A stretch of DNA of 64,000 nucleotides, taken from contig NZ_JADIKF010000040.1 of assembly GCF_016904945.1 (NCBI RefSeq), positions 992,001 through 1,056,000 of the forward strand, in the 5' to 3' direction. The position numbers and the translations under genes are program-made. Origin of the DNA: Dyella mobilis. GTDB taxonomy: Bacteria; Pseudomonadota; Gammaproteobacteria; Xanthomonadales; Rhodanobacteraceae. Positions within the stretch are counted from its first letter, which is position 1. Each line of letters starts with the position of its first letter. The notes beneath the pieces were generated by a model, which was not told the origin of the DNA, did no database searches, and worked only from the letters and a program-made list of their open reading frames with translations. Shown in pieces: positions 24,386 to 36,366 of this stretch.

Positions 24386-25013
24386 CGCGATAAGGTGCCA
24401 GCAGGGATGGATCGTCGAACAGCCCGGCGGGCAGCAGGTAACGAGGATCGCGTCCCGCAGCCAGCAATTCGCGAATGCGCGTGGCCGATACTTCCAGCGG
24501 GGTGACGGAAAGCTCTATCACCCTTCCTGCCGGTTGCGTGCGAATGATGCTGAAATCATCCGTGCGACGCGGCGCCACGGCGCGCTCCAACTCGATTGGA
24601 ATGCAGGCTTCGATGCCGGGACGGTTCAACATGCCGACGTGCGTGACATCGAACAGGTCGCGCCAACGATGCCAGCTGCGCAGACCGGCGAAGGCGTCGG
24701 CCCCGAGCAGCAATACCAGCGGACGATCGCCAAATTCCCTGCGCAGCTCGTACAACGTATCGATCGTGTAGGACGGGCCGCTGCGGTCCAGTTCTCGCGT
24801 ATCCAGACTGAGGCGCGTCTGCCCGCGCAGCGCGGCGCGCAACATGCTCACGCGTTGCTCGGCACTGGCGGTAGGCGGCGAACGATGCGGCGGAACACTC
24901 GCCGGCATCAGCCGCACCTCGGCATCGAGCAGTTCGGCCGCTTCCCAGGCGACGCTGAGATGGCCGATGTGGATCGGATCGAAAGTACCGCCGAAGATAG
25001 CGAGCGGATTCAT
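24378..25013 (-). CDS. nadD: Nicotinate-nucleotide adenylyltransferase NadD
   Basis: A 211-residue enzyme making deamido-NAD from nicotinate mononucleotide and ATP. The nucleotidyltransferase motif is GGTFDPIHIGHLSVA at residues 8-22, and the second is VSATRIRELLAAG. LLLGADAFAGLRSWHRW is typical of NadD. It follows holA by 30 bp. Its usual downstream partner rsfS is displaced by 3.9 kb. Confidence 0.96.
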   Translation of the reverse strand: MNPLAIFGGTFDPIHIGHLSVAWEAAELLDAEVRLMPASVPPHRSPPTASAEQRVSMLRAALRGQTRLSLDTRELDRSGPSYTIDTLYELRREFGDRPLVLLLGADAFAGLRSWHRWRDLFDVTHVGMLNRPGIEACIPIELERAVAPRRTDDFSIIRTQPAGRVIELSVTPLEVSATRIRELLAAGRDPRYLLPAGLFDDPSLLAPYRAS

Positions 25014-25043
25014 GCCAAGCTTCCTACTTGTCGTGCCTGTTCA

Positions 25044-26054
25044 TCATGCCAGCGCCCCGGCCGCCCGCGGCTCAGCCATGGTTGCAATCAAGCGCTGGGC
25101 TTCCAGCCAGGCATCGCCCGCTTCGCGCCCCTTGGCGATGCGGTCGATGCGCGCAGCGCGCGCCAGGCACTGCATCCAGTGCTCGCGCGGCGCGCGACGC
25201 AGCGCTTTTCGAAACAGCTGTTCGCGTGCCGGCCACAGACGCTCGGCCCGCGCTTGCGCGGCGAAATCCCGCGCATTGGCAAGGCGCATGGCGAGCTGAA
25301 GCTGATTGACCAGCCAACCCATCAAGGCGATCAGCTCCTCGCCTTCGGCACGCAGCCCGTCGAGAATGCGCAAGGCACGCGCACCATCGCCGCCGAGCGC
25401 GGCATCGCTGAGCTTGAAAGCATCGTAGCGGGCGCTATCGGCAACCAGATGTTCCATCTCGGCCGCATCGATCCTGCCCTGTCCGTGCAGCACGGCAAGC
25501 TTGTCGATTTCCTGCGCGGCCGCAAGCAGATTGCCTTCCACCCGTTCGGCCAACAAGGCCGCGGCCTCCGGTGCCGCACTCAGGCCGCGCGAAGCCAGCC
25601 GCGCGCCGACCCAGGCTTGCCATTCGTTGGACCGCGGCGCATTGAACACCACCATGCTGCCGGCGCCATCCACCTGTTTGGTCCAGGCACCTTCGTGCTT
25701 GCTGCTCCATTCCACCGCGGTAATCAGCAGGCTGACGTCGGGAGGCGGATTGGCACAGAACTCGTTGATCGCCTTGGCGCCTTCCACACCTGGCCGCCCG
25801 GTCGGCAGGCGCAGGTCCAGCAGGCGGCGCGTGGCGAACAAGGACATGCCTGCGGCGGAGCGCGCCAGTTCATCCCAATCGAAATGCGCACCCACGTCCA
25901 GCACGTCGCGCTCGGTGTAGCCAAGCTTGCGCGCTTGCGCCCGCAGGGCATCGGCCGCCTCGAGCACCAGCAATTCTTCGCCGGCAAGCAGGTAGACCGG
26001 GCTCAGGCTGTCCCCAGCCAACGCCTTCTGCCACTGTGCGTGGTTGAGCGGCAT
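25044..26054 (-). CDS. holA: DNA polymerase III subunit delta (HolA)
   Basis: A 336-residue clamp-loader wrench subunit. It has the N-terminal PVYLLAGEELLVLEAADALR, the mid region LLITAVEWSSKHEGAWTKQV, EIDKLAVLHGQGRIDAAEME and the C-terminal helical collar domain. ATG 26054 lies 5 bp after the lptE stop, so the genes are coupled. The frame extends further upstream but only over lptE. Confidence 0.95.
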   Translation of the reverse strand: MPLNHAQWQKALAGDSLSPVYLLAGEELLVLEAADALRAQARKLGYTERDVLDVGAHFDWDELARSAAGMSLFATRRLLDLRLPTGRPGVEGAKAINEFCANPPPDVSLLITAVEWSSKHEGAWTKQVDGAGSMVVFNAPRSNEWQAWVGARLASRGLSAAPEAAALLAERVEGNLLAAAQEIDKLAVLHGQGRIDAAEMEHLVADSARYDAFKLSDAALGGDGARALRILDGLRAEGEELIALMGWLVNQLQLAMRLANARDFAAQARAERLWPAREQLFRKALRRAPREHWMQCLARAARIDRIAKGREAGDAWLEAQRLIATMAEPRAAGALA

Positions 26055-26059
26055 GCGAC

Positions 26060-26647
26060 TCAGTCGATCGGCGGCGAATATTGCGGCGGTTGCGCGACCG
26101 TGCTGGCGTTGGCCGGCAACGGACCGGCAGCCTTGGCCGCCGCCTGCTCGCCATGCCTGGCCACCGCCTGCAAGCGGAACAGCAATGCTTGGATGGCGTC
26201 GTCGATCAGGCTGCCCTGGATTTGCTCCATCTGTGCCTGCGTACCCACCGGTTGGCTGGCGTCGTAGCTGTATTCGCGCTGCAGATCGATCGATTCGTCC
26301 GGAACGATGAGCTTGCCGTCCGGATCCGTCGCGGTAAATACGACGTGGAAGCGCACGGCAAATTCCGTCACCTGCGCAACGCCGTTGACCGTCAGCGTCT
26401 GCACGTTGAAGTTCTGCGCGGGAACGTGCAGTTCTGCAATGCCCGGGCCCGACTTGTCCTCGACCTGGACGTTCGACGCCACCAGGGCGCGCACCAGCTT
26501 GCGCTGGAAATCGCCGTTGCCGCCGACCGTGAGGTGCACCCGCTCCATGCCCTTGGGCAAGGCGGCACTGCCGCGCAGGTGAAAGCCGCATGCCGCCAGA
26601 GCAAGCAGGGGCAGCAACGAAAGGACTTTGAGCACGCGGTGGTTCAT
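26060..26647 (-). CDS. lptE: LPS-assembly lipoprotein LptE
   Basis: A 195-residue outer-membrane lipoprotein that plugs LptD during lipopolysaccharide insertion. The signal peptide ends at the lipobox LAAC, followed by GFHLRGSAALPKGMERVHL, the standard LptE opening. The C-terminal 30 residues are a low-complexity Ala/Pro/Gln tail. It sits 4 bp after leuS and 5 bp before holA, matching the conserved leuS-lptE-holA order. Confidence 0.95.
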   Translation of the reverse strand: MNHRVLKVLSLLPLLALAACGFHLRGSAALPKGMERVHLTVGGNGDFQRKLVRALVASNVQVEDKSGPGIAELHVPAQNFNVQTLTVNGVAQVTEFAVRFHVVFTATDPDGKLIVPDESIDLQREYSYDASQPVGTQAQMEQIQGSLIDDAIQALLFRLQAVARHGEQAAAKAAGPLPANASTVAQPPQYSPPID

Positions 26648-26651
26648 GAAC

Positions 26652-29297
<2,646 letters not shown>

Positions 29298-29408
29298 TTA
29301 TGCGTATTTGCCAGCGCAAGGCGTCCGCCGCCGTGCACTGCATGGAACGCGGCAGACTAGCAGAAATAGGGTGAGGCTTGGATCGCCAGCCCCACCCTGG
29401 CAGCGGTT

Positions 29409-30014
29409 TCACCGGGTAGGACAAGCCGCCGAACTGCCCGCCACCAGCGCCGGCGCGACGCTGGCAATCTGCCCCGCCAGCTCCGCCAGGGCCTGCTGAT
29501 GCCCGGCAACCAGCCCGCCATAACCCTGCCCTACGTTCTCTTCGATGCGACTGCTGCAGGTGAGCACGGTCCCGCTCTTCAATGGGCGCACCGACCACGT
29601 CGCCTCGATCAGTGCGTAGCTGCCCGGCGCAGAATCGAAGCGGCGCAGATCGACCTTGATGCGCAGCACCGGCTTGCCGTCGGCCGGCAGCCCGCTGCCA
29701 ATGTCCTGCGTGTCCAGGCGCCGGGAGAGATCGACGGACAGTGCGCTGCGTACCTCTTCGGCAAGGGGGGCGATCCAGCGCTCGCCGTCCACCAGGGCTA
29801 CCGATTGCCCTCCCTGCCGCACGACCAGTTGCGGCACATCGTTTTGCGCGGGAATGCCCACCGGCAGCAGCTCGAACTGAAACCCGGCCGGAGCCACGTT
29901 GACCGGGGCGCTGTCAGGCTCCGGCACCAGCGTGTAGTAATGCACCGGCGCCGACGCGCAGGCCGCCAGAACCGCTGTGCCCATGACCGCCATCAGGTGT
30001 CGCATACGAATCAT
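29409..30014 (-). CDS. pqiC: PqiC-type outer-membrane lipoprotein (DUF330)
   Basis: A 201-residue lipoprotein (lipobox LAAC, Cys19) of the ABC-type transport auxiliary family, which sits at the outer-membrane end of the PqiB needle. Family features: PVHYYTLVPEPDS after the lipid site and ERWIAPLAEEVRSALSVDLSRRL. The gene overlaps pqiB by 4 bp. Together with pqiA1, pqiA2 and pqiB it forms a lipid-transport bridge across the envelope. Confidence 0.9.
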   Translation of the reverse strand: MIRMRHLMAVMGTAVLAACASAPVHYYTLVPEPDSAPVNVAPAGFQFELLPVGIPAQNDVPQLVVRQGGQSVALVDGERWIAPLAEEVRSALSVDLSRRLDTQDIGSGLPADGKPVLRIKVDLRRFDSAPGSYALIEATWSVRPLKSGTVLTCSSRIEENVGQGYGGLVAGHQQALAELAGQIASVAPALVAGSSAACPTR

Positions 30015-31702
30015 GGCTTGTTCCCTTGCTGCGGCGTGGCGGCAGGTGTGGCGTTGGAAGATCCCGTCGCCGGCGGCGGCGCATCCGCACTGCGCCCCCT
30101 GATCAGCGAACTGGGGTGCGTACCCAGGTAATCGGTCAGCACGCGCAGCGAACGAGCCATGCGTTGCAACTCTTGCAAGGTGTTGCCGAGGTTCTGCTGC
30201 AATGGCGAATCGGCGGAGAACACGTCATTGGCGGCGCCCAATGTCTGGTTGGCGCCCTTGAGCGTGGTCTGGAATTGCGGCAACACCTGGGTATTGACCT
30301 TGGTCAGCGTCTGGTTGAGCGAAGCCAGGGTCTGGTTGAGGTTGTTGCCGATGCTGTCAAACGGAATCTTTTGGACCTTGTCCACGATATCCGCCAGTTG
30401 CTCCTGCAGCTTGTCGAAGTTGCCCGGAGCCGTGGGAATGAGTACCGGGCGAACGTTGGGATCGTAGTCGGCCTTCGGCGCGTTCTTGATGAAATCCAGC
30501 GAAATGAACAGCTGGCCGGTCAGCAGGTTGCCGATCTTCGCCTGCGCGCGCAGGCCGTGCTGCACCAGCACGCCCATCACGTGGGAAATGTCGTTGTTGT
30601 CGCCGCGCGACTTGGCCAGCGCCAGCAGCTTCTCGTGCGCCGCACCGAGTCGATCGGGATAGATCACGGCACCGACGTAGATCGGGAAGTGCCCGGTCTT
30701 TTCGTCATAGTCCATGCGGATCGAGACCACGTTGCCGATGTTGATGCCGAGGAATTCCACCGGCGCATTGACTGCCAGGCCACGCAGCGGCTGGTCGAAG
30801 CGCATGCGGATGAAATGCGGCTCGCCGTCTGGCGGAGCCATCGCATTGGCCTGCGTGTCGAACAGCGTGAAGGCTGCATCCTGGCTGGCCATGGTCGGAT
30901 TCGGGTGCGGCCCCGGTGAATCGCCGAAAGCCACGCCACCGGCCAGCACGGTAGCCAGCGACTGCGTGTTGAGCTTCAGGCCGTCCGCACCCAGCGAGAC
31001 GTCCACGCCGCTGGCATTCCAGAAGCGCGAATCGGTGGTAACGAACTTGTCATAGGGGGTTTCGATGAAAATCTGCAGCGTCACGCCCTTGCCATCGTCA
31101 TTGAGCTTGTAAGACGCCACGCGGCCGACCTGGATGCGCCGGAAGTACACCGGCGAACCGATATCGAGCGAACCGAGGTCGCCCGTGTGCAAAACGAAGC
31201 TCTTGCCTTCGGCATCGTGCGTCACCGAAGGCGGCGTCTCCAACCCCACGAAATCGGTTTGCTGCTGCTGGGAATCGCCGACGTCCACGCCGATGAAGGA
31301 ACCGGACAGCAAGGTATCGATGCCCGACACTCCGCCCAGGCCGATGCGCGGGCGCACCACCCAGAAGCGCGTATCGGACACGGCAATGCCTGCAGCGCTT
31401 TTTTCCAGATCCACCTTGACCACCACCCGGTGGCGATCGGGACTGAGCCGGATGGTCGTGACCTTGCCGATCACCACATTCTTGTATTTCACCACCGTCT
31501 TGCCGGGGTCCAGCCCTTCGGCCGTCTGAAAGCTGATGCTGATGGCGGGCCCTTGCTGCATCCAGGCATGGATGACCAGCGACAGGCCGATCAGGGCCGC
31601 CACGATCGGCACCAGCCAGATCAGGGATACGTTGACACGACGATGCCGTACCACCGGCTGGGGCAGGCCGTGCTCCAAGTCAGGTGAATTTTTTTCAGTC
31701 AT
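30011..31702 (-). CDS. pqiB: Intermembrane lipid-transport protein PqiB (MCE domains)
   Basis: A 563-residue periplasm-spanning protein. An N-terminal cytoplasmic stub and one helix (VSLIWLVPIVAALIGLSLVI) are followed by three MCE domains. They begin near ISISFQTAEGLDPGKT, DLGSLDIGSPVYFRRIQVG and FDQPLRGLAVNAPVEFLGI. A long C-terminal coiled coil is rich in LNQTL repeats and ends in a low-complexity Ala/Pro tail. Hexamers are thought to form a lipid tunnel. ATG 31702 overlaps pqiA2 by 8 bp. Confidence 0.93.
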   Translation of the reverse strand: MTEKNSPDLEHGLPQPVVRHRRVNVSLIWLVPIVAALIGLSLVIHAWMQQGPAISISFQTAEGLDPGKTVVKYKNVVIGKVTTIRLSPDRHRVVVKVDLEKSAAGIAVSDTRFWVVRPRIGLGGVSGIDTLLSGSFIGVDVGDSQQQQTDFVGLETPPSVTHDAEGKSFVLHTGDLGSLDIGSPVYFRRIQVGRVASYKLNDDGKGVTLQIFIETPYDKFVTTDSRFWNASGVDVSLGADGLKLNTQSLATVLAGGVAFGDSPGPHPNPTMASQDAAFTLFDTQANAMAPPDGEPHFIRMRFDQPLRGLAVNAPVEFLGINIGNVVSIRMDYDEKTGHFPIYVGAVIYPDRLGAAHEKLLALAKSRGDNNDISHVMGVLVQHGLRAQAKIGNLLTGQLFISLDFIKNAPKADYDPNVRPVLIPTAPGNFDKLQEQLADIVDKVQKIPFDSIGNNLNQTLASLNQTLTKVNTQVLPQFQTTLKGANQTLGAANDVFSADSPLQQNLGNTLQELQRMARSLRVLTDYLGTHPSSLIRGRSADAPPPATGSSNATPAATPQQGNKP

Positions 31703-32321
31703 CTTCGTCCTTGCAATCCCATATGAGGCGTGGATCAAAACTCATGGAAGCGAGCATGGTAAGCACCACGGTCAGGCCGAAATACACCACGCCCGGCAGA
31801 GGTTCCACAGCACTGAAGAAGCCGAACTGCACCAGGGCCGTCAGCAGCGATACCACGAATACGTCCAGCATCGACCAGTAACCGATGAACTCCACCAGGC
31901 GGTACAGCTTGGCTCTTTGCGTACGCGCCCAATTGGTGCCGCGATGCACGCTCATCAGCAAGGTGCCCAGCACCAGGAACTTCATCATCGGCACCACGAT
32001 GCTGGCGGTGAACACGATGACGGCAAGATCCGGCGACCCCTTCACCCACAACTCGACCACGCCGCTGAGGATGGTGTTGTCGTCCACGTCGCCCAGGCTC
32101 ACCGTGCGCATGATCGGCAGCACATTGGCCGGAATGTACAGGATGAAGGCGGCAATCAGCAGCGCCCAGGTACGCGCGCAGCTATTGGGCTTGCGCCGGT
32201 GCAGCGCGCCGCCGCAGCGCGGACAGGCCGCGTGCTCGATGTTCGTGTCGCGGCATACCAGTCCGCAGACGTGGCAGCCGATCAGGCCCAGCTCGTGCGC
32301 GCGCGGCAGAGAGGTGCTCAC
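31695..32321 (-). CDS. pqiA: PqiA C-terminal half (zinc ribbon plus four helices)
   Basis: A 208-residue inner-membrane protein equal to the second half of a canonical PqiA. It opens with a zinc ribbon (CHVCGLVC, then CPRCGGAL) followed by four hydrophobic helices (LLIAAFILYIPANVLPIMRT, VIVFTASIVVPMMKFLVLG). The GTG at 32321 overlaps the stop of the preceding half by 4 bp. In E. coli both halves are one chain. Confidence 0.9.
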   Translation of the reverse strand: MSTSLPRAHELGLIGCHVCGLVCRDTNIEHAACPRCGGALHRRKPNSCARTWALLIAAFILYIPANVLPIMRTVSLGDVDDNTILSGVVELWVKGSPDLAVIVFTASIVVPMMKFLVLGTLLMSVHRGTNWARTQRAKLYRLVEFIGYWSMLDVFVVSLLTALVQFGFFSAVEPLPGVVYFGLTVVLTMLASMSFDPRLIWDCKDEDD

Positions 32322-32965
32322 GTTGCCTGCTCCGGAATCTTGTCCCACAACTGGCGTATGTCGATACCGGAAAACACCGTAATGAGCAGGGCCAGCGCTG
32401 CATAGGCGAACGCGCCGGCATCCGGTTTTACGTCGAAGTAGAGCTGCGCCTTGACGATCGACACCAGCACGCCCAGCACGAACACCTCGCTCATGGTCCA
32501 GGGCCTGATGTAGTACAGCATCACCATGAGTGGACGGAACCCCGGCGCGCGCCTCCCCCGCCTGGCGTAGGTCAACAACCAGCCCAGCGCCAGCATCCTG
32601 CACAGGGGGAAGAAAAACAGTGTGGCGGCCGCCAACACCGCTACTACCTGCGAATGCTCCTGCCACATCATGAGGATGATGCCCCACAGCCGGGCGTGGA
32701 TCTGCTCGCCGTTGAAGCCCAACGTGATGATCGGCCAGACATTGGCCTGCACGAACACCACCGCAACCGTGGCCACCAGCGCCAGCATCGCGTTCAGGCC
32801 GATCCGCTGATGCCGCTCCAGCACCGCATGGCAACGCACGCAGCGCGCCACGTCGCCACGGACCAGCGTCCGGCGGCGATAAACCGTGTCGCAGTGCTCG
32901 CAGATCAGCAGATCCGGCGTCGATGCCGTCTGCGCACGTGCGGAACTGGAAGATGGCAGTGTCAT
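32318..32965 (-). CDS. pqiA: PqiA N-terminal half (zinc ribbon plus four helices)
   Basis: A 215-residue inner-membrane protein equal to the first half of PqiA. The zinc ribbon is CEHCDTVYRR...CVRCHAVL, followed by four helices including VVFVQANVWPIITLGFNGEQ and RPWTMSEVFVLGVLVSIVKA. It heads the pqiA1-A2-B-C operon. It is divergent from cnoX with a 110-bp gap. Confidence 0.9.
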   Translation of the reverse strand: MTLPSSSSARAQTASTPDLLICEHCDTVYRRRTLVRGDVARCVRCHAVLERHQRIGLNAMLALVATVAVVFVQANVWPIITLGFNGEQIHARLWGIILMMWQEHSQVVAVLAAATLFFFPLCRMLALGWLLTYARRGRRAPGFRPLMVMLYYIRPWTMSEVFVLGVLVSIVKAQLYFDVKPDAGAFAYAALALLITVFSGIDIRQLWDKIPEQAT

Positions 32966-33075
32966 GAGGCTAATTCTCGCAAATCCCCGGCGAGCATGCG
33001 CGTAGGCGTGTGCTGAACTATTGATATCCTCCGCGCAGCCCCGACCTCAACCGGGATAAGACTCAGGAGCCGCTT

Positions 33076-33945
33076 GTGAACGCCACCGTAACCGCCTCGC
33101 CCATTTTTGACGTAACCACGGAAAACTTCGAGTCCGAAGTGCTGCAAGCCTCCTTGCAGACCCCGGTGCTGGTCGATTTCTGGGCAACCTGGTGCGGTCC
33201 CTGCAAGTCGCTCGGCCCGTTGCTGGAAAAACTGGCCAACGAATACAACGGCGCCTTCCGCCTCGCCAAAGTGGATGTCGACCAGCATCAGGAGCTGGCC
33301 GGCATGTTCGGCATCCGCAGCATCCCCACCGTGATGCTGGTGAAAGACGGCCAGATCCTGGACGGCTTCGCCGGCGCCTTGCCGGAAGGTCAATTGCGCG
33401 AATTTCTGTCCCGACACATGGAACCGCTGCAAGGCGACCTCGATGAAGCGCCCGATGCGGAAGCGCCGTTGGAATCGCCCGAACAGACCATTCTCCGTCT
33501 GCAGCAACAGATCGCCGCCGACCCGGACCGCGGCGAGCTGAAACTCGACCTGGCGATCGCGCTGGCCCAGGCCGGCCAGGCTTCGGCCGCCGAAGCCGAA
33601 CTCAACGCCCTGCCCGCCAACCTGGCAACCGATGCGCGCGCCGTGCGACTGCGCAGCCAGCTCGACCTGATCCGTTCGCTCGAAGGCAAGCCGTCGCTGG
33701 ACGCGTTGCAGCAACGCGTGCACGCCGATCCGCAGGATTGGGAAGCGCACGATCTGCTCGGCGTGCGCCTGCTGCTCGGCGACGATCCCGCCGCAGGCCT
33801 GGAACACTGGCTGCTGGTGCTCGAAAAAGCGCGCGATTGGAGCGACGGACAAGCAAAGAAACGCCTGATCGCCGCCTTCAATACGCTCGACGACGCGGAG
33901 CTGGTGGGACGCTATCGCCGGCGCATGTCGTCCCTGCTGTTCTAA
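33076..33945 (+). CDS. cnoX: CnoX/YbbN-like chaperedoxin (thioredoxin + TPR)
   Basis: A 289-residue protein: a thioredoxin domain (about 8-112) with the active site WCGPC in FWATWCGPCKSLGPLLEKLA, then a helical TPR-like region to the C-terminus (DWEAHDLLGVRLLLGDDPAA, KKRLIAAFNTLDD). CnoX protects substrates from over-oxidation under bleach or heat and delivers them to GroEL or DnaK. Unlike the E. coli protein, which lacks the first active-site Cys, this one keeps a full CxxC and may be an active reductase. GTG 33076 follows CAGGAG. Confidence 0.92.
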   Translation: MNATVTASPIFDVTTENFESEVLQASLQTPVLVDFWATWCGPCKSLGPLLEKLANEYNGAFRLAKVDVDQHQELAGMFGIRSIPTVMLVKDGQILDGFAGALPEGQLREFLSRHMEPLQGDLDEAPDAEAPLESPEQTILRLQQQIAADPDRGELKLDLAIALAQAGQASAAEAELNALPANLATDARAVRLRSQLDLIRSLEGKPSLDALQQRVHADPQDWEAHDLLGVRLLLGDDPAAGLEHWLLVLEKARDWSDGQAKKRLIAAFNTLDDAELVGRYRRRMSSLLF

Positions 33946-34019
33946 GGCCCGTTAGCGCCGCAATCCATTCCATACGTAACAGTATGGTAGGCTGAGTGCT
34001 CCTCCCCGGAGCACTCCCG

Positions 34020-34508
34020 ATGCGCGCATCCACCTTCCGCCGCCTGCTGAACTTGTGGCCGCCATTCCTGTGCAACAGCATCCGCGTGCTGAGCCTGGAT
34101 GAGGGTTACACCGAAGCACGCGTGGTACTGCGCTTGCGCCCGTGGAATCGCAATTACGTGCGGGCACAGTTCGGCGGCAACCTGTTCGCCATGACCGACC
34201 CGTTCTGGATGCTGCTGATCCTGCATCATCTGGGCGAGGACCATTACGTGTGGGACAAGGCCGGCGCCATCGATTTCGTCGCGCCAGGCCGCACCGACGT
34301 CTACGCGCATTTCAAACTCGAACCGGGCGTTCTGGACGAATTGCGCAAGGCCGCCGCGGAGGGCGAAAAAGTGCTGCGCTGGTTCGAGGTACACATCAAG
34401 ACCGCTCAAGGCGAAGTCATCGCCATCGTGCGCAAGCAGATCTACGTGCGGCTGAAGCCGCGCGAACGCCCGAATGCCGCCCGGCAACCCGTCGCGTCGG
34501 AGGCGTAG
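34020..34508 (+). CDS. DUF4442 (hot-dog fold, PaaI-like) protein
   Basis: A 162-residue protein with the hot-dog fold signature of DUF4442: RLLNLWPPFLCNSIRVL, VRLRPWNRNYVRAQFGGNLF-type core and DKAGAIDFVAPGRTDVYAHF. Family members are related to acyl-CoA thioesterases but have no settled substrate. ATG 34020 has GGAG upstream; a GTG at 33996 is less likely. It stands alone between cnoX and a transporter. Confidence 0.85.
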   Translation: MRASTFRRLLNLWPPFLCNSIRVLSLDEGYTEARVVLRLRPWNRNYVRAQFGGNLFAMTDPFWMLLILHHLGEDHYVWDKAGAIDFVAPGRTDVYAHFKLEPGVLDELRKAAAEGEKVLRWFEVHIKTAQGEVIAIVRKQIYVRLKPRERPNAARQPVASEA

Positions 34509-34601
34509 CCGCCCCGGCATCCTCGACATCCGGCTCTTCACGCCGGTTAACCGGCGCGGCAGCGGATAATCGCCTTCGATCTTCGTTGGCGGGAAGACGC
34601 G

Positions 34602-35651
34602 ATGGCTGCCATCGACAGCGCCCTGGTGCGAGTCCGACGACTCGCCCCCGACTGCTTCGCCCTGGTCATGGCGACCGGCATCGTGTCGGTTGCTGCCAGC
34701 GAACACGGCATGCCCACCGTCGCGCGGTGCATGTTTTGGCTGAACCTTTTTCTCTATGTCTGGCTGCTGGCCTTGAGTGCGCTGCGCCTCGCGCGTTTTC
34801 GCAACGAGGTGATCGCCGACTTCATCAATCCTTCGCGCGGCGCGGGGTTTCTCACCCTCGCTGCAGCCACCTGCATCCTGGGCAGCCAATGCGTGCTGGT
34901 GGTGCCGCTGCCGAAGCTCGCGACGTGGCTGGCCGTCGCTGGCGCTGCGCAGTGGCTGGTGCTGATCTACCTGTTCTTCGCCGCAACCATTACGGCACGC
35001 ATCAAGCCCGGCTTCACCCGCAGCATCAACGGCGGCTGGCTGGTGGCCGTGGTCGCCACGCAGGCACTGGCCACGCTGCTCGCCTTGCTGGCGGGCGATC
35101 GGCACGTGCTGTGGCTGTTTGCGTCGCTGTGCCTTTACTTGCTGGGAGCGGCACTCTATCTGCTAATCATCACGCTGGTGGTTTACCGTATGGTGTTCTT
35201 TCCGCTGCGCGCTTATCAGTTCAGTCCGCCCTATTGGATCGACATGGGCGCGCTCGCGGTCACCACCCTGGCGGGAAGCCTGATCGTGCTGCAATCGCCT
35301 GCGACAGGGCCACTAATGGCACTGCAACCTTTCGTCAAAGGCTTCACTCTGTTTTTCTGGGCGACAGCAAGCTGGTGGATACCCTTGCTGGTCATTCTGG
35401 AAATCTGGCGACACGGCTGGCGACACGTTCCGCTGCGCTACGAAACTGACGATTGGGACATCGTCTTCCCGATCGGCATGTACAGCGTAGGTACTTACCA
35501 ATTGGCCCAGGCACTGGACGCGCCCTTCCTGCTGCCCATTCCGGCGGCAGGCGTCTATGCAAGCCTGCTGCTGTGGGCGCTGGTGGCGGCTATCGGCTTG
35601 CGCCGCCTCTATCGCAAGAGCCTTGGGCACCGCCGATTGCCGCATCGTTGA
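34602..35651 (+). CDS. TDT family transporter (SLAC1/TehA/Mae1-like)
   Basis: A 349-residue integral membrane protein with about ten hydrophobic segments. Opening residues RLAPDCFALVMATGIVSVAA match the tellurite-resistance/dicarboxylate transporter family. Members carry C4-dicarboxylates, sulfite or nitrate-like anions. The substrate is not clear here; the N-terminal MATGIVS form is nearest to the anion-channel/sulfite group. Confidence 0.82.
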   Translation: MAAIDSALVRVRRLAPDCFALVMATGIVSVAASEHGMPTVARCMFWLNLFLYVWLLALSALRLARFRNEVIADFINPSRGAGFLTLAAATCILGSQCVLVVPLPKLATWLAVAGAAQWLVLIYLFFAATITARIKPGFTRSINGGWLVAVVATQALATLLALLAGDRHVLWLFASLCLYLLGAALYLLIITLVVYRMVFFPLRAYQFSPPYWIDMGALAVTTLAGSLIVLQSPATGPLMALQPFVKGFTLFFWATASWWIPLLVILEIWRHGWRHVPLRYETDDWDIVFPIGMYSVGTYQLAQALDAPFLLPIPAAGVYASLLLWALVAAIGLRRLYRKSLGHRRLPHR

Positions 35652-35697
35652 CCCGCTCCGCCTACAATGGGCGCTCCCCTCCTCGACGCGCCTCCCC

Positions 35698-36366
35698 ATG
35701 CCGCCGCTGCGACTCAAACGCTACATCCTCACCGGCTTGCTGACCTTCATGCCTTTGTGGGTCACCTTCCTGGTTTTCAAATTCATACTCGGCCTGCTGG
35801 TTGAACTGGGCACGCCGCTGGTATCGGCACTACTGGGTACGCTGGGTTTCGTGGCACCGCAAACGGCCACCCAGCTCAACCAGAGCTGGGCTACTTATCT
35901 GCTGGCCCTGGTCTTGACCTTGGGTGCCCTGTACGCCATCGGCTTTCTTGCCAACCGGGTAATCGGGCAGCGCCTGCTGCACGCCTTTGACACGCTGTTG
36001 CAACGCATTCCACTGGTGCAGACCATCTACGGCGGCACCAAGAAACTGATGGCCGTATTGCAAAACAAGCCCAGCGGCGTGCAACGCGTGGTGCTGGTGG
36101 ATTTTCCGCGCAAAGGCATGAAGGTAGTCGGTTTCGTCACCCGCGTGATGACTGAGGAAGGCACCGGCCGCGAGATGGCGGCCGTCTACATTCCCACCAC
36201 GCCCAACCCGACCGGCGGCTATCTGGAAGTAGTGCCGGTAGACGAGGTGACGCCCACCGACTGGACGATGGACCAGGCCATGGCGTTCATCATTTCCGGC
36301 GGCGCGGTCGCACCGGATACCTTGCCGGCGTCCAAGCAAATCCAACACAACGGAAACCCTGCGTGA
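35698..36366 (+). CDS. DUF502 family membrane protein
   Basis: A 222-residue protein with two N-terminal transmembrane helices (RYILTGLLTFMPLWVTFLVF and YLLALVLTLGALYAIGFLA) and a soluble beta-rich C-terminal domain. The family markers are IPLVQTIYGGTKKL, RVVLVDFPRKGMKVVGFVT and YIPTTPNPTGGYLEVVPVD. Function unknown. It overlaps the next gene by 4 bp, so the two are co-translated. Confidence 0.88.
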   Translation: MPPLRLKRYILTGLLTFMPLWVTFLVFKFILGLLVELGTPLVSALLGTLGFVAPQTATQLNQSWATYLLALVLTLGALYAIGFLANRVIGQRLLHAFDTLLQRIPLVQTIYGGTKKLMAVLQNKPSGVQRVVLVDFPRKGMKVVGFVTRVMTEEGTGREMAAVYIPTTPNPTGGYLEVVPVDEVTPTDWTMDQAMAFIISGGAVAPDTLPASKQIQHNGNPA

